This document shows, piece after piece, positions 17,904 through 27,395 of a DNA stretch of 58,127 bases. Made by a program: the position numbers and the translations under genes. The notes under the pieces are model-generated. The model worked only from the letters and a program-made list of their open reading frames with translations, was not told the DNA's origin and did not search any database. The first letter of the stretch is position 1; the number at the start of each line of letters is the position of its first letter. The stretch is from Acidobacteriaceae bacterium (GTDB taxonomy: Bacteria > Acidobacteriota > Terriglobia > Terriglobales > Acidobacteriaceae): positions 1-58,127 of the forward strand of contig JANXYB010000002.1 of assembly GCA_025350325.1 (NCBI GenBank), given 5' to 3'.

Positions 17904-18253
17904 TGCCGATGTCTCCTGTAATGAACACGGCTCAGTGTACATTGCACCGCTTGCAAAAGTTACTTTTCCGTAAAACGATCTAGCGGAAAAGAAGACATAG
18001 CAAGGAAGCGAATGGTGCCGGCGAAAACATTGCTGATGTGCGGCCACCATCCGAGCGGAGTACAGCTGTCGCCGAAGTAATTGCATCGGCCTTCCATATC
18101 TTCTGGTGAAGCCTGGTCGCTATGAATCATGAAAGAAAGGCTCGCGAGAGCTTAAGTGGACGGCGTGAGAGTTGCCTTGATCAAGGTGTGCTGATTAATT
18201 GGTAGCTGCTAGCTTTGAGTAGAAGGCATCGGATTATCCATACAAACTGCATT
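17904..18253. other. Stretch with no supported gene
   Basis: This 350-base stretch between the aminotransferase start and the recombinase remnant holds no convincing frame. The part next to 17903 should contain the aminotransferase promoter. The rest looks like decayed DNA continuous with the recombinase scar. Confidence 0.4.
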
Positions 18254-18456
18254 TCAACCCAGCGCCGTGTACAACGTCTGTCGCGACACGCGATATTTAG
18301 CGGCATCGTCGTCTTCATCTCCCCTGACTTAACGCGTCTTCGAATCTCCAAGATTTGTACCGGTGAAAGCGACTGCTTCCGGCCTTTGTAAAGGCACGTG
18401 TATCGAAAGCCGCTGGAATCGGCCATACCAGTTCGCACGCTTTCCGGCACACCCAT
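18254..18456 (-). pseudogene. Remnant of a serine recombinase (resolvase family) C-terminus
   Basis: On the minus strand one frame reads YKGRKQSLSPVQILEIRRR then VKSGEMKT, the hallmark junction of the catalytic domain to the C-terminal helix-turn-helix of Tn3/Hin-type resolvases. After a single-base shift the next frame continues DDAAKYRVSRQTLYTALG and stops at 18254, which is the expected end of the helix-turn-helix (SRQTLY). No catalytic-domain sequence (Ser nucleophile, R-x-R motif) survives upstream. The fragment lies 200 bases from the 3' end of tRNA-Lys, suggesting the scar of a lost mobile element. I see no matching inverted repeats. Confidence 0.6.
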
Positions 18457-18656
18457 CGCTCTTGGCTAGACGCTGTGAAGACTCCGATGCACTACTACAG
18501 AAGATGATGCGGCGCGGGGACATCCGCACGACCATGAACATATAGGGTGATGTGGTCACGCATGAGATGAACACGGCCGCCTTAAGGTGGCTGAGCTTGC
18601 GTTCCCGAGCAACGGAGCGCAAGCAGAGCGCGAATCTAGTTAAGTTGTTGATTAGA

Positions 18657-18732
18657 TGGTGGACGCGGCTGGAATCGAACCAGCAACCTGTCGGTTAAGA
18701 GCCGAATGCTCTGCCAGTTGAGCTACGCGTCC
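18657..18732 (-). tRNA. tRNA-Lys, anticodon CTT
   Basis: A 76-base cloverleaf folds on the minus strand: 7-bp acceptor (GGACGCG/CGCGTCC), D-stem GCTC/GAGC, anticodon loop CTCTTAA with anticodon CTT, variable loop AGGTT, T-stem GCTGG/CCAGC with loop TTCGATT, discriminator A and encoded CCA. The outermost anticodon-stem pair (T27-C43) is a mismatch; the other four pairs hold. The anticodon reads AAG, so it is charged with lysine. Confidence 0.95.
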
Positions 18733-18918
18733 GGATGGTCTCGATGCGCCATGCAGTGGAGGGTGTGCACGGCTTGGGAGGGTAGAGACTACACTACGGC
18801 CCGAAGAAAAATATAACACAATGCAAGGCGATTCTAAAGTGCTGCAAAACATGGGTTGCGCTTCGCTACACCTCGACTGACACGGCTTTCGTCTGAAAGG
18901 TCGTCCAAACAGGAAACG

Positions 18919-19176
18919 GCCGCCGGGTGGGCTCAAACAGAGAGCCTACGCCGGACAGTGGTGGGCCTTCGCAGACAGCCGACCTGGAAGGTGACAGCTA
19001 GACCGCCGTAGGGCAGGCTAAATAGAGAGTGCACGCCGGACATTGGTGGGCTTACGCCGGACAGTCGAGCTAGAAGGTGAAAGCTGGACCGCCGCCGGGT
19101 CGGCTCAAATAGAGTCCACGTCGAACATTGGTGGGCCTACGCCGGACAGTCCGAGCTAGAAGGTGAAAGCTAGACC
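18919..19176. repeat. Three tandem copies of an 86-bp repeat reaching into a gene end
   Basis: Units run 18919-19004, 19005-19090 and 19091-19176, each exactly 86 bases, with point differences between copies. Each starts near GCCGCCGGG and ends near AGGTGAAAGCTAGACC. The last unit includes the final 21 bases, with stop codon, of the outer-membrane-like gene on the minus strand, so each copy carries a duplicated gene end. Copies two and three look more alike than copy one, which has diverged most. The array fills most of the gap between tRNA-Lys and that gene; the remaining 18733-18918 shows nothing else. Confidence 0.85.
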
Positions 19177-20838
19177 GCCGCCGATGCTGCGCTGGTCCTG
19201 AGAGAAGACCAGGAGCGAGCCGTCATTAAGTACGAAAGGTGTGTAGCCCTCTGCCAACAGATTCTGTATGTCGAGCATTGCCTCGACACCAATAACGTTG
19301 CGGCGCAGTCGGATGGGCTGACGAATGTGCATATTCAAATAGGGTTCAATTGGGCCAACCGCGTTAGAGGCAACTGCCGTAACGGTGTCCGCAGGCTGCC
19401 ATCGATAACTAGCTCGCCAACGCGTTCCCGATCCCTCGAGCGTTCCCGAGAGCGCGATCGAGTACATCTGCGTGTGGCGCGGCCTTGCTGCGCTGAACAA
19501 TTGCGCAAGCGAGGTGGGATGAGTTGAAGCCGGCATCACCAGTGCACTGCCGTTGGCATAGCTGACACGAACATTGTTTCCACGCGGCAGAGCGTGCCCT
19601 ACTGAGGCCACAAGTCCTGCGGACGAGAAGTCAGGGCCCGGAGCGCGCATTAAGCCGCTGGAGCGATCGAATAGTACATTTCCTGTGAGCGGACTGCCCC
19701 AGAGCTGTGTGGGTCTGGCGGCCTCAATGATCGGACTCTGTATGCGGTCGGAGTAAACGAGCAACGCCATGCCGGAATTGTCAGTGCGCCGTTCCCATCC
19801 GATCTCTTGATGCAGACCACGTTCCAGGGTCAGTTCCCCGTTGCGCATGGAGAGTCGGGGCAGCCAAAAGATTGGTTGGGAATCATCGCTACTCTGCCGG
19901 TTTTGGGGAGCGGTACTCATACGGTAGCGGACGGTAGAGTTGCCGCCCTGCCAAGCCATGCTGGCGAACGGCAAAGCAGCCATGACGATATTTGAGGAGT
20001 TGTGGCCCAACCGTGACATCACCTGCTGCGAACCGGCTTCGATCTCAAATTCATCGCCCAGGTCCATCGTTTCCCAGGTGCGCATTGCGGCTTCTTCGAG
20101 ACCCTCCGCATTTGCGGACACAATCTCGGGGTGAAGCGAAATAGCAGCCATCGACTGGACTGATCCGGCAAAGCCCAGTTCCTGGCGGAAGCCGAGCATC
20201 GATTCCATACCGGCATCGGTGTTGGGTGCGAAGTCGACGCGGGCCAGCAGTTCACGGCTGTCTGAAGGAGTTTCCTCGACAGTGGCGCTGAAGCGTTCGC
20301 CGCTTTCACCGAACGTGCCCTCCTGGCCGGTAGCCATCAGCCGCGCTTTGAGTTTAGGACGAGAACCGGGACGGTCTGAAACCACTACCAAAGGACCGTC
20401 CTCAAGCCAGCGCAGCAGCGGTCGATTTGCTGCCGAACGCAATGTCCATTCCCAATCATCGCTCTGCGCATTGGCAGCCCGCGGCTCGGTCGGTAACCAC
20501 TGCATTACCTCAAATAAGGTGTTCAGAGTCAGGTTTACAACCGTGCTTGCGTGAACGCGAATATTTTCTCTGAGAGATGGCAGGAAGGAGGTGCCCATAG
20601 CTTTGACCGCATAACGGCCCGGCAATACATTGGGAAAATTGAAGGTGCCTTTGCCGCTGGTGTAAACGACCGTGATCACGCTCTGGTCCGGGCGGAGCAG
20701 TTGTACAACCGCCCCAATCTGCGGCACGCCTGCTGAATCGCGCACTACTCCAGAGACCGAGCCTGGGGTTGCTCCGTTAAGCGAAGCGCTTCCCATTGCG
20801 ATCAGGGCGACATACAGCACGAATTGGAGCCTGCGCAT
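19156..20838 (-). CDS. Outer-membrane-like protein with carboxypeptidase-regulatory-like domain
   Basis: This 560-residue protein starts best at ATG 20838, where a signal peptide follows (MRRLQF, hydrophobic core, ASLNGA). The frame extends 55 codons upstream without a signal. Residues about 27-110 form a carboxypeptidase-regulatory-like beta domain (GSVSGVVRDSAGVPQIGAVV, FNFPNVLPGRYAVKA), as on acidobacterial TonB receptors. The rest is beta-rich with alternating hydrophobic residues, ending in GGGLAFTF with terminal Phe, consistent with a barrel recognised by the BAM machinery. No TonB box or full plug is evident, so it is shorter than true TonB receptors (700-1100 residues). It lies 109 bases after the GWxTD gene in the same direction, a likely operon. 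Its 3' end is part of the 86-bp repeat array. Confidence 0.75.
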   Translation of the reverse strand: MRRLQFVLYVALIAMGSASLNGATPGSVSGVVRDSAGVPQIGAVVQLLRPDQSVITVVYTSGKGTFNFPNVLPGRYAVKAMGTSFLPSLRENIRVHASTVVNLTLNTLFEVMQWLPTEPRAANAQSDDWEWTLRSAANRPLLRWLEDGPLVVVSDRPGSRPKLKARLMATGQEGTFGESGERFSATVEETPSDSRELLARVDFAPNTDAGMESMLGFRQELGFAGSVQSMAAISLHPEIVSANAEGLEEAAMRTWETMDLGDEFEIEAGSQQVMSRLGHNSSNIVMAALPFASMAWQGGNSTVRYRMSTAPQNRQSSDDSQPIFWLPRLSMRNGELTLERGLHQEIGWERRTDNSGMALLVYSDRIQSPIIEAARPTQLWGSPLTGNVLFDRSSGLMRAPGPDFSSAGLVASVGHALPRGNNVRVSYANGSALVMPASTHPTSLAQLFSAARPRHTQMYSIALSGTLEGSGTRWRASYRWQPADTVTAVASNAVGPIEPYLNMHIRQPIRLRRNVIGVEAMLDIQNLLAEGYTPFVLNDGSLLVFSQDQRSIGGGLAFTF

Positions 20839-20947
20839 TATCACTCGTATCGGTGATCCGGCGGCGTCCTGGCAAAGTCCCTGGGAATTAAGTGCCTCGC
20901 AGGTTTTTCGATCTAGCGTCGAATAACCATATCGCGCGGTACACACC

Positions 20948-22678
20948 CTATTCCACAACAAAGGGCGCCGACTGTGCAATCTCTTGTTTTGAGACCGTGT
21001 CATTTATTTTGATCGTCACCTTGTATTTGCCTGGCTGAAGACCAGCAATCGGTAGAGATTTTTCTACCGTCATCTGGTCGCTGTGTACGCCGAGGTCTTT
21101 AGGATCAATCTGTTTCTCAAGAACTACAGTGTTCGTAGCCGAATCGATGATCTGATAAGTGACCTTAGCGTCGTTGCTTTTGGTTGAGTCATTGATTCCC
21201 AGGTTGTAAACCTGCATCCAGAAATTGAGTTCCTGACCACGCTTATAATTCACTGGCGTGGCCGCGTTGGCAGTGACTCGGGGACAGATGTGTGTGTTCC
21301 CGATCACGCAACTGCCTGCACCGATGTCGTGCGAACTTACGGCGTACATCTGGTCCGCGAGAATCAGAGATGAGGTAGCCAACTTTTCGTCGCGGTAGGT
21401 GGGGACGTTCAACCCAGCTCCGTAAATGCCTACATGTTCTGAGTTATTGACGTCTTTAATTGCGATGTCGAGGCGATAAAGTCCAGGCAATAACGGAATG
21501 GCCTTCCAGTAGATTGACCTGCGATCCAGCGACTTTTCAAGCAATTCCGCTGGCTGTTCGATCTCAACCGTGTCTTCAAACGTTTGCACGGTTTTATGGG
21601 TAATGGTGGTGACTTTACCCAGAATGTTTACAACTCCCTTCGAAACTCCGTCTTTGGTCACAAAGGTAACATCGCGGTTCTTGATCTGAACGGTGACAGG
21701 GACCAATACCGTGCTCGTAGTTACCTTCACAAAGTCGGTGCGCACGTCGAACGGAAAGACGGGGCCGGTCAGCAACTTGTGTTCGCTGATGAAGTTCTCG
21801 AGGTCCTTGAACTTGACCGGTGGCGGAGCGAAAATCTTGGCTGCCAGCTCGATACGGTCAAACTGCTTAGCTTGGCTAGATGAAGCTAGCGGCCCGTTAC
21901 CCAGGTTCTCTAGACCTCCCTTGTTGCGCTCGCCCTTCTTTGACTGACCCATCTGCTCCCACTGGGTCTGCCCCATGCCAGGGGTATGTGCCAAGGCGTC
22001 CTTTTCACCGCGATCGATGGTGAAGTGGTAGTCGCCGCACTGGCAAGTGTCAACGAACTCGAGATCGATGTTTTCGCCGATGCTTTCAAGATAGCGATAG
22101 TGCCAGGTCTCAAAGGGGAACGTCGATGTCTCCCCGCCGCCTTCGTCGACAGGCCGCTGGTAAGCGCCACCGGAGGGGTGCGATTCGACCGAGTCGGGTG
22201 CGCCAAAGGCTATATAGATATGGCCGCGATCGGTCTTCCACCCTGGTTTGCCGGCGGCGTAATGATCGTTGGCGTATTGAATGCGCCTGTAATGTTCTTC
22301 GCGGAATTCATTATCTGAGGAATCGGGATTGGGATTGCGGCGAAGCCAGAAATTCTCGATGAATGACTCGCGCTCTTCATCATTACTTAGGTTTTTAAAG
22401 GCTTTACGCTCTTCGTCCGAAATGATGTAAACCACGTCTTGATCAAGCCAGGACTTGTAGGCGGTCTTCAACTCTTGCCGAACTGCTTTTTGAGAAGCGA
22501 ACTTTTCCTTGTCGGAGCGCTCCCTTTTCAATGGATCTTGCTCTTGATCCTGGCCGCTCGACGGTCGCGCCTGTGCTGAAGGGCTAGCAGAATCCTGGGC
22601 CTGAAGGCCAGTCGCGGAAGTGTAAGCGAGGCCGCAACCCAGTGCGACTAAAAGGAACGTACGTCCGTTAAAAATCAT
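20948..22678 (-). CDS. GWxTD-domain exported protein
   Basis: This 576-residue protein carries the GWxTD motif (G146-W-K-T-D150, followed by RGHIYIAFG) that names a domain common in Acidobacteriota and Bacteroidota; its molecular role is not known. A signal peptide is present (residues about 5-27, ending LQAQDS). Residues 30-65 are charged and Gln-rich, and residues 68-145 hold the upstream helical half of the domain (FIENFWLRRNPNPDS). The C-terminal half is beta-rich with a Cys pair near the 440s (GAGSCVIGNTHICPRV) and ends in Ig-like strands (LQPGKYKVTIKI). It is the first gene of a probable two-gene operon with the outer-membrane-like protein, suggesting that the pair act together at the cell surface. 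Confidence 0.9.
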   Translation of the reverse strand: MIFNGRTFLLVALGCGLAYTSATGLQAQDSASPSAQARPSSGQDQEQDPLKRERSDKEKFASQKAVRQELKTAYKSWLDQDVVYIISDEERKAFKNLSNDEERESFIENFWLRRNPNPDSSDNEFREEHYRRIQYANDHYAAGKPGWKTDRGHIYIAFGAPDSVESHPSGGAYQRPVDEGGGETSTFPFETWHYRYLESIGENIDLEFVDTCQCGDYHFTIDRGEKDALAHTPGMGQTQWEQMGQSKKGERNKGGLENLGNGPLASSSQAKQFDRIELAAKIFAPPPVKFKDLENFISEHKLLTGPVFPFDVRTDFVKVTTSTVLVPVTVQIKNRDVTFVTKDGVSKGVVNILGKVTTITHKTVQTFEDTVEIEQPAELLEKSLDRRSIYWKAIPLLPGLYRLDIAIKDVNNSEHVGIYGAGLNVPTYRDEKLATSSLILADQMYAVSSHDIGAGSCVIGNTHICPRVTANAATPVNYKRGQELNFWMQVYNLGINDSTKSNDAKVTYQIIDSATNTVVLEKQIDPKDLGVHSDQMTVEKSLPIAGLQPGKYKVTIKINDTVSKQEIAQSAPFVVE

Positions 22679-23110
22679 TATGTTGAGAAACTCCTACAAT
22701 CCCTTATTCTACGGGTCCCGAGATGGCTGGGCAAGGCACTGTACACACTTCTCTGGCCATTGGACGAAATGGTACTCAGGATGTAACCCGCGCATGCTGC
22801 GTTCTATCCTGGAAAATTAAGGCTCGGTTAAGGGATAGAAGAAGTCGTCTGAGACAATATCAGGAAGTCAAACGTCTGAACAAGCAGTCGTGGCTTAGAC
22901 AATCACCCTATGCGGGACGCCGTTGCGACATCAAGTTTAGCGACCCGGCTTAGCGACCCAGCTCAAACACTTAGCGGTCTTCCGCGGTGAATTACCAGGG
23001 TGTTTTAGCTCTGACTCAGATGAGACCATTAAGAATTCAACCAAGTTAGGGAACCGCACAAGCTGCAATTGCGTAAAATAGTTTTGGAACCTCTTGGAGT
23101 TCGTACGCAC
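22679..23110. other. Divergent intergenic region
   Basis: About 430 bases separate the divergent GWxTD and MacA-like genes. No protein-like frame, RNA gene or repeat was seen. Promoters for both operons are expected. Confidence 0.4.
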
Positions 23111-24481
23111 ATGAAAAAGATATTGTTAATCGTTCTTGTCGTGATTGTGGCCTCGGGTCTCGTTGCCTTTTTCGTATACAAGCAGCAGTCCGGTTATACC
23201 AAGGTCCTGACGGCAAAACTAGTACGCCAGGACTTGGCTACGGTCGTGAGCGGAACAGGCCAGATCAAGCCAAAAACCTTTGCAAATCTCGGAGCCACGG
23301 CGATGGGCCGGGTCACCCACCTGTTTGTGAAGGAGGGAGATCATGTAAAGAGAGGCCAACTTGTCGCCACCGTCGAAAACGTGCAACAGCAGGCGCAGGT
23401 TTCAGGCCAACAAGCGACCATCTCCGCATCCAGAACCGACATCTCCTCATACACCGCTGCGGAAAAGACGGCCGAAGCCAATGTCCAGCATGCAGAAGCC
23501 GATCTTGAGCAAAAGAAGCTCGATTTTGATCGAGCACAAAACTTGTTCAAGGCCGGCATTATGGCCAAGCAGGATTTCGACGCCAAGAAAGCGGCCTACG
23601 ACACCGATGTAGCGTCAGTGGCACAAGCCGTGGCACAGGTAAATCAGGCTAAAGCTAACACTGACTCGGCCCGCGGACATATGCACACCGCCGAAGCCAA
23701 TCTGCGCGTCAACCAGAATGCTCTCGACCTTACCAAGGCCGTCGCCCCGTTTGACGGAATCGTAACCAATGAGCCAGTCCGCGAAGGCGAGACAGTGGTT
23801 GTAGGCATCCAGAATACTGAAGGCTCAACGTTCATGACGATTGCGGACATGAGCGTTGTTACTGCAGAAGTTAAAGTCGACGAAACAGACATTGTGAACG
23901 TGAAGATAGGTCAGCCAGCTGAAGTCAGCATTGATGCACTGCCCGGCAAGACTTTTAAGGGTCATGTGACACTGGTCGGCGATCAGGCTCTGCTGCGCTC
24001 GACGGGTGTCGCCACTTCGCAGTCGACCACCGGGACTGAAGAGGCAAAGGACTTCAAGGTCGTTGTAACCATAGACGAAGCTTCCGATGAATTGCGTCCC
24101 GGCCTTTCAACCACAGCGAAGATTACGACGGCCCACAAACCGAACGTGCTGGCGCTTCCTATCCAAGCACTGACTGTGTACACGCCCCCCCCACCTGCTA
24201 ACAATGGCAATGTGCAAGCGGCGTCCGTATCGAATGCCGCAAAAGCCCCACCCGTGCAAGGCGTCTACGTCATTGAGAAAGATGCTCACGGCAAGCAGCG
24301 AGCCAAGTTCGTTGCGGTAAAAACAGGCATCACCGGCTCGACCGACATTGAGGTGCTTACTGGCCTCAAAGAGGGCCAGGAGATCGTCATAGGACCTTAC
24401 AAGACGCTGCGTAGTCTCAAAGACGGTGCACTGCTCAAGAAGGATACGGAAAAACCGGTGACACCGACCTCTACCACGTAG
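23111..24481 (+). CDS. Periplasmic adaptor (membrane fusion protein), MacA/HlyD-like
   Basis: This 456-residue protein links an inner-membrane ABC pump to an outer-membrane channel. ATG 23111 starts a short basic N-terminus and one membrane helix (LLIVLVVIVASGLVAFFVY); the frame continues 14 codons upstream. Next come the split biotinyl-lipoyl domain (GRVTHLFVKEGDHVKRGQLVATV and its partner PFDGIVTNEPVREGETVV), a long alpha hairpin of about 130 residues rich in Ala, Gln and Lys, a beta-barrel domain (VKVDETDIVNVKIGQPAEVSIDA) and a membrane-proximal domain. A Pro/Ala/Asn-rich insert near residue 370 is unusual. The ATPase gene follows 93 bases later, as in macAB operons, but no permease gene follows. 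Confidence 0.88.
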   Translation: MKKILLIVLVVIVASGLVAFFVYKQQSGYTKVLTAKLVRQDLATVVSGTGQIKPKTFANLGATAMGRVTHLFVKEGDHVKRGQLVATVENVQQQAQVSGQQATISASRTDISSYTAAEKTAEANVQHAEADLEQKKLDFDRAQNLFKAGIMAKQDFDAKKAAYDTDVASVAQAVAQVNQAKANTDSARGHMHTAEANLRVNQNALDLTKAVAPFDGIVTNEPVREGETVVVGIQNTEGSTFMTIADMSVVTAEVKVDETDIVNVKIGQPAEVSIDALPGKTFKGHVTLVGDQALLRSTGVATSQSTTGTEEAKDFKVVVTIDEASDELRPGLSTTAKITTAHKPNVLALPIQALTVYTPPPPANNGNVQAASVSNAAKAPPVQGVYVIEKDAHGKQRAKFVAVKTGITGSTDIEVLTGLKEGQEIVIGPYKTLRSLKDGALLKKDTEKPVTPTSTT

Positions 24482-24574
24482 CGTCTAGGTGGGCTGCAGG
24501 GCCGCGGCTCGCGATGAAATGCTGAACATGCGGATAATGCGGACAAGCAACGACGAGCAAAGGATGAGACTCGG

Positions 24575-25327
24575 ATGGCTCTAGACAGCACCAGCACCGT
24601 AATCGACACCGAAACATCGGCCGCGTCCCACAACGACATGATCGTCGTTGAAGACCTTTGGCGAACCTACGACATGGGTTTGGAGCAGCAGGTGCATGCT
24701 TTGCGCGGCGTCAACCTGCGCATGAAGGTCAACGAATACGTAGCCATCATGGGGCCATCCGGCTCTGGCAAGTCGACACTGATGAACCTGATCGGCTGTC
24801 TCGACACGCCGTCAAAGGGCAAATACTGGCTCAATGGCCAGCTCGTCAGCGAATTGGACGATGACCAACTTGCTCGCATTCGCAACAAGGAAATCGGCTT
24901 TGTATTTCAGACTTTTAACCTGTTGTCCCGCGCCACTTCCCTGCACAACGTAGAACTGCCGCTGATTTACAATGGCACGCCAGCGGCCGCGCGAATAGAG
25001 CGCGCCAAGCAATCCTTGATTAACGTTGGCCTTGAATCGCGAATGAATCACAAGCCCAACGAGCTATCGGGCGGCCAGAGGCAACGCGTTGCAATCGCAC
25101 GAGCGCTGGTCAACAGCCCGTCGATCATCCTGGCTGACGAGCCTACCGGCAATCTGGATTCTAAAACCGGCGTTGAAATCATGGCGCTGTTTGATACGCT
25201 GCACGCGAAGGGCAACACTATCGTTCTCGTCACGCACGAGCCCGACATCGCTGAATATGCACATCGCGTCGTTCATATTCGCGACGGACAGATTTACTCG
25301 GATGAGCCTTCAAAGCGTTTTAGATAA
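24575..25327 (+). CDS. ABC transporter ATPase, MacB/LolD-like
   Basis: This 250-residue nucleotide-binding protein belongs to the MacB/LolD/FtsE group of mechanotransmission transporters. Walker A is at residues 60-68 (GPSGSGKST), followed by the Q-loop (FVFQTFNLL), the signature LSGGQRQR, Walker B with catalytic Glu ([10 protein letters not shown]), the D-loop (NLDS) and the H-loop His (LVTHEPDIA). All catalytic residues are present. The first 20 residues are a Ser/Thr-rich extension. It should work with a MacB-type four-TM permease and the adaptor encoded just upstream; that permease is missing here, since the next gene encodes a DUF885 peptidase. The partner must be encoded elsewhere or has been lost. 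Confidence 0.92.
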   Translation: MALDSTSTVIDTETSAASHNDMIVVEDLWRTYDMGLEQQVHALRGVNLRMKVNEYVAIMGPSGSGKSTLMNLIGCLDTPSKGKYWLNGQLVSELDDDQLARIRNKEIGFVFQTFNLLSRATSLHNVELPLIYNGTPAAARIERAKQSLINVGLESRMNHKPNELSGGQRQRVAIARALVNSPSIILADEPTGNLDSKTGVEIMALFDTLHAKGNTIVLVTHEPDIAEYAHRVVHIRDGQIYSDEPSKRFR

Positions 25328-25571
25328 CGCACCGGTCCGTCACCCGCACGTGATTCGCGGCGACATGCTGGGACAGCCTGTCACCTCGAGATGGACCGTT
25401 TGATGGACCAAGGCATACTTCGCAATAGGTCGATTCTCTCGTCCTGCACGCCGGAATGCGGGCACCTGATCTGCAGTTCAGACTGGCTGACCCCCGCGTA
25501 CTCTACACTCAACGGGAAGGCATGTGCTGCCTTCGGATTGTTCCCGATCCCACTCCCAAGGACCCGCCACG

Positions 25572-27368
25572 TTGAAAGCCTTCATCCTTAAATCTCTATC
25601 ATCGCTTCTGCTGTTCCCCTTCTTCGTCGCCATATTGCACCCGCAGGCGCCCGCTGCGTCGGCATCTACCGCAGGTCCTGTTGAAGACCGACGCAAAGCC
25701 CTCAATGGCCTCTTCCACGACTATTGGGAACAGTACTTGAAGATCTTGCCGGAATTTGCTTCCTCGATTGGTGACGACCGATATAACGACCAGATCTCCG
25801 ACTACTCCCTAAAAGCGCACAAAGACTGGCTTGCCCGCGAACAGAACCTCATGATTCAGCTTGCGTCAATCGACCCAACCGGCTTCACCGATCAAGAGAA
25901 GACCAGCCGCGACCTGCTGGTGCGCTCTTTCGCCGACGATCTCGAGGGCGACCAGTTCAAACAGTGGGAGATGCCAATCAACCAGATGGGCGGCATTCAC
26001 ACCTCTTATCCACGCCTGGTGACGCAACTTAGCTTTACTAAAGTCAAGGACTATGACGACTGGATCGCTCGTCTTCACGCCATCCCCAAAGCCTTTGACC
26101 AAGTCACCACCAACATGTCGATTGGCATGGAGGACAAGCGTGTTCCGCCCAAATACCTTCTTGAGAAGGCGCTGGAACAGGTAAAGCAACTAGCCCATCA
26201 AAAACCAGAGGACTCACCGCTGGCTCTGCCGCTCAAGAAATTCCCTGCCTCAATATCTGCGTCTGAGCAAGCTCGCATCAAGGAAGAGACGCTGGCTGCC
26301 ATCGGCAAACAAGTGCTGCCGGCCTATTTGCGTTTTGAGCGATTCCTTGAGGTCAGCTATGTTCCCGCCGGCCGGGTAGAGCCTGGCATTTCGGCGCTGC
26401 CCGACGGCGCAAAGTACTATCAGTACCTCATTCGCCAAACAACGACAACTGATTTTACTGCGGAGCAGATTCACCAGGTCGGTCTCGATGAGGTCAAAAA
26501 GGATCAGGCCGAGATGCTTGTCATCGCGCAAAGACTTGGCTTCAAGGATTTGAAGAGCTTCGAGGCGAGTCTCAAGACCAATCCCAAGCTCAAGCCCGTT
26601 TCGCGTGATGCACTGCTCGACGCCTATCGGGGATATTTGACCCCCATGCAGGCAAAACTTCCATCGCTGTTTGGGCGGCTGCCCAAAGCCCCGTTTGAGG
26701 TCGTCCCTGTGCCGGACTATATGGAGAAGACCTCGGCAACCGCATACTACGAAGCCGGCACGCCCGATGGGAGCCGCCCCGGTCGCCTCTTCATTGACAC
26801 CTACAACGCCTCTGATCGCAACCTGTATAACGTCGAGTCGATCGCTTACCACGAAGGACTTCCCGGCCATCACCTGCAGATCTCAATATCACAGGAACTG
26901 CAAGGGGTGCCAGAGTTCCGCAAATTTGAGGACTACACAGCCTACAGCGAAGGCTGGGGCCTCTATGCCGAGCGACTCGGCAAAGACGTGGGGCTATATC
27001 AGGATCCGTATTCCGATTACGGCCGTCTTGAGGGCGACATCTGGCGCGCCATTCGCCTGGTCGTCGATACCGGCGTGCACTCGAAGCATTGGACCCGCGC
27101 GCAGATGGTCGATTTCTTTCATGACCACTCGGCCATCGACGAGACCGACGTTCAAGCTGAAGTGGATCGCTACATCGCCTGGCCGAGTCAGGCGTTGGCC
27201 TACAAAATCGGTCAGCTCAAGATACTGGAGTTACGCGATAAAGCCAGGAAGGCTCTAGGCAACAAGTTCGATATTCGCGCCTTCCACGACCAGGTGCTCG
27301 ATGGGGGAGCAATGCCATTGGACGTCCTCGATCAGCGCATCACCGCATGGATCGCAAGTCAGAAATAG
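25572..27368 (+). CDS. Exported DUF885-family metallopeptidase-like protein
   Basis: This 598-residue protein belongs to the DUF885 family, predicted zinc peptidases. I prefer the TTG start at 25572: AAGGA lies nine bases upstream and a signal peptide follows at once (KAFILKSLSSLLLFPFFVAIL). A GTG 48 bases further upstream is the longest frame start but would put 16 odd residues before the signal. The family's metal site appears as YHEGLPGHHLQ near residues 425-436 with a downstream Glu-rich helix (YTAYSEGWGLYAERLG). It is read in the same direction as the MacA-like and ATPase genes but 244 bases away, so it may have its own promoter. Confidence 0.88.
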   Translation: MKAFILKSLSSLLLFPFFVAILHPQAPAASASTAGPVEDRRKALNGLFHDYWEQYLKILPEFASSIGDDRYNDQISDYSLKAHKDWLAREQNLMIQLASIDPTGFTDQEKTSRDLLVRSFADDLEGDQFKQWEMPINQMGGIHTSYPRLVTQLSFTKVKDYDDWIARLHAIPKAFDQVTTNMSIGMEDKRVPPKYLLEKALEQVKQLAHQKPEDSPLALPLKKFPASISASEQARIKEETLAAIGKQVLPAYLRFERFLEVSYVPAGRVEPGISALPDGAKYYQYLIRQTTTTDFTAEQIHQVGLDEVKKDQAEMLVIAQRLGFKDLKSFEASLKTNPKLKPVSRDALLDAYRGYLTPMQAKLPSLFGRLPKAPFEVVPVPDYMEKTSATAYYEAGTPDGSRPGRLFIDTYNASDRNLYNVESIAYHEGLPGHHLQISISQELQGVPEFRKFEDYTAYSEGWGLYAERLGKDVGLYQDPYSDYGRLEGDIWRAIRLVVDTGVHSKHWTRAQMVDFFHDHSAIDETDVQAEVDRYIAWPSQALAYKIGQLKILELRDKARKALGNKFDIRAFHDQVLDGGAMPLDVLDQRITAWIASQK

Positions 27369-27395
27369 TTCACCTGTTGCGCCCAGGTGGCGGCC

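Noticed and set aside
18329-18622. 97-codon minus-strand frame next to tRNA-Lys
   Set aside because: It overlaps the recombinase remnant in another frame and shows no coding signature of its own.
18657-19176. Possible CRISPR array because of regular repeats near the tRNA
   Set aside because: The 86-base units are contiguous tandem copies with no unique spacers, and no cas genes are present.
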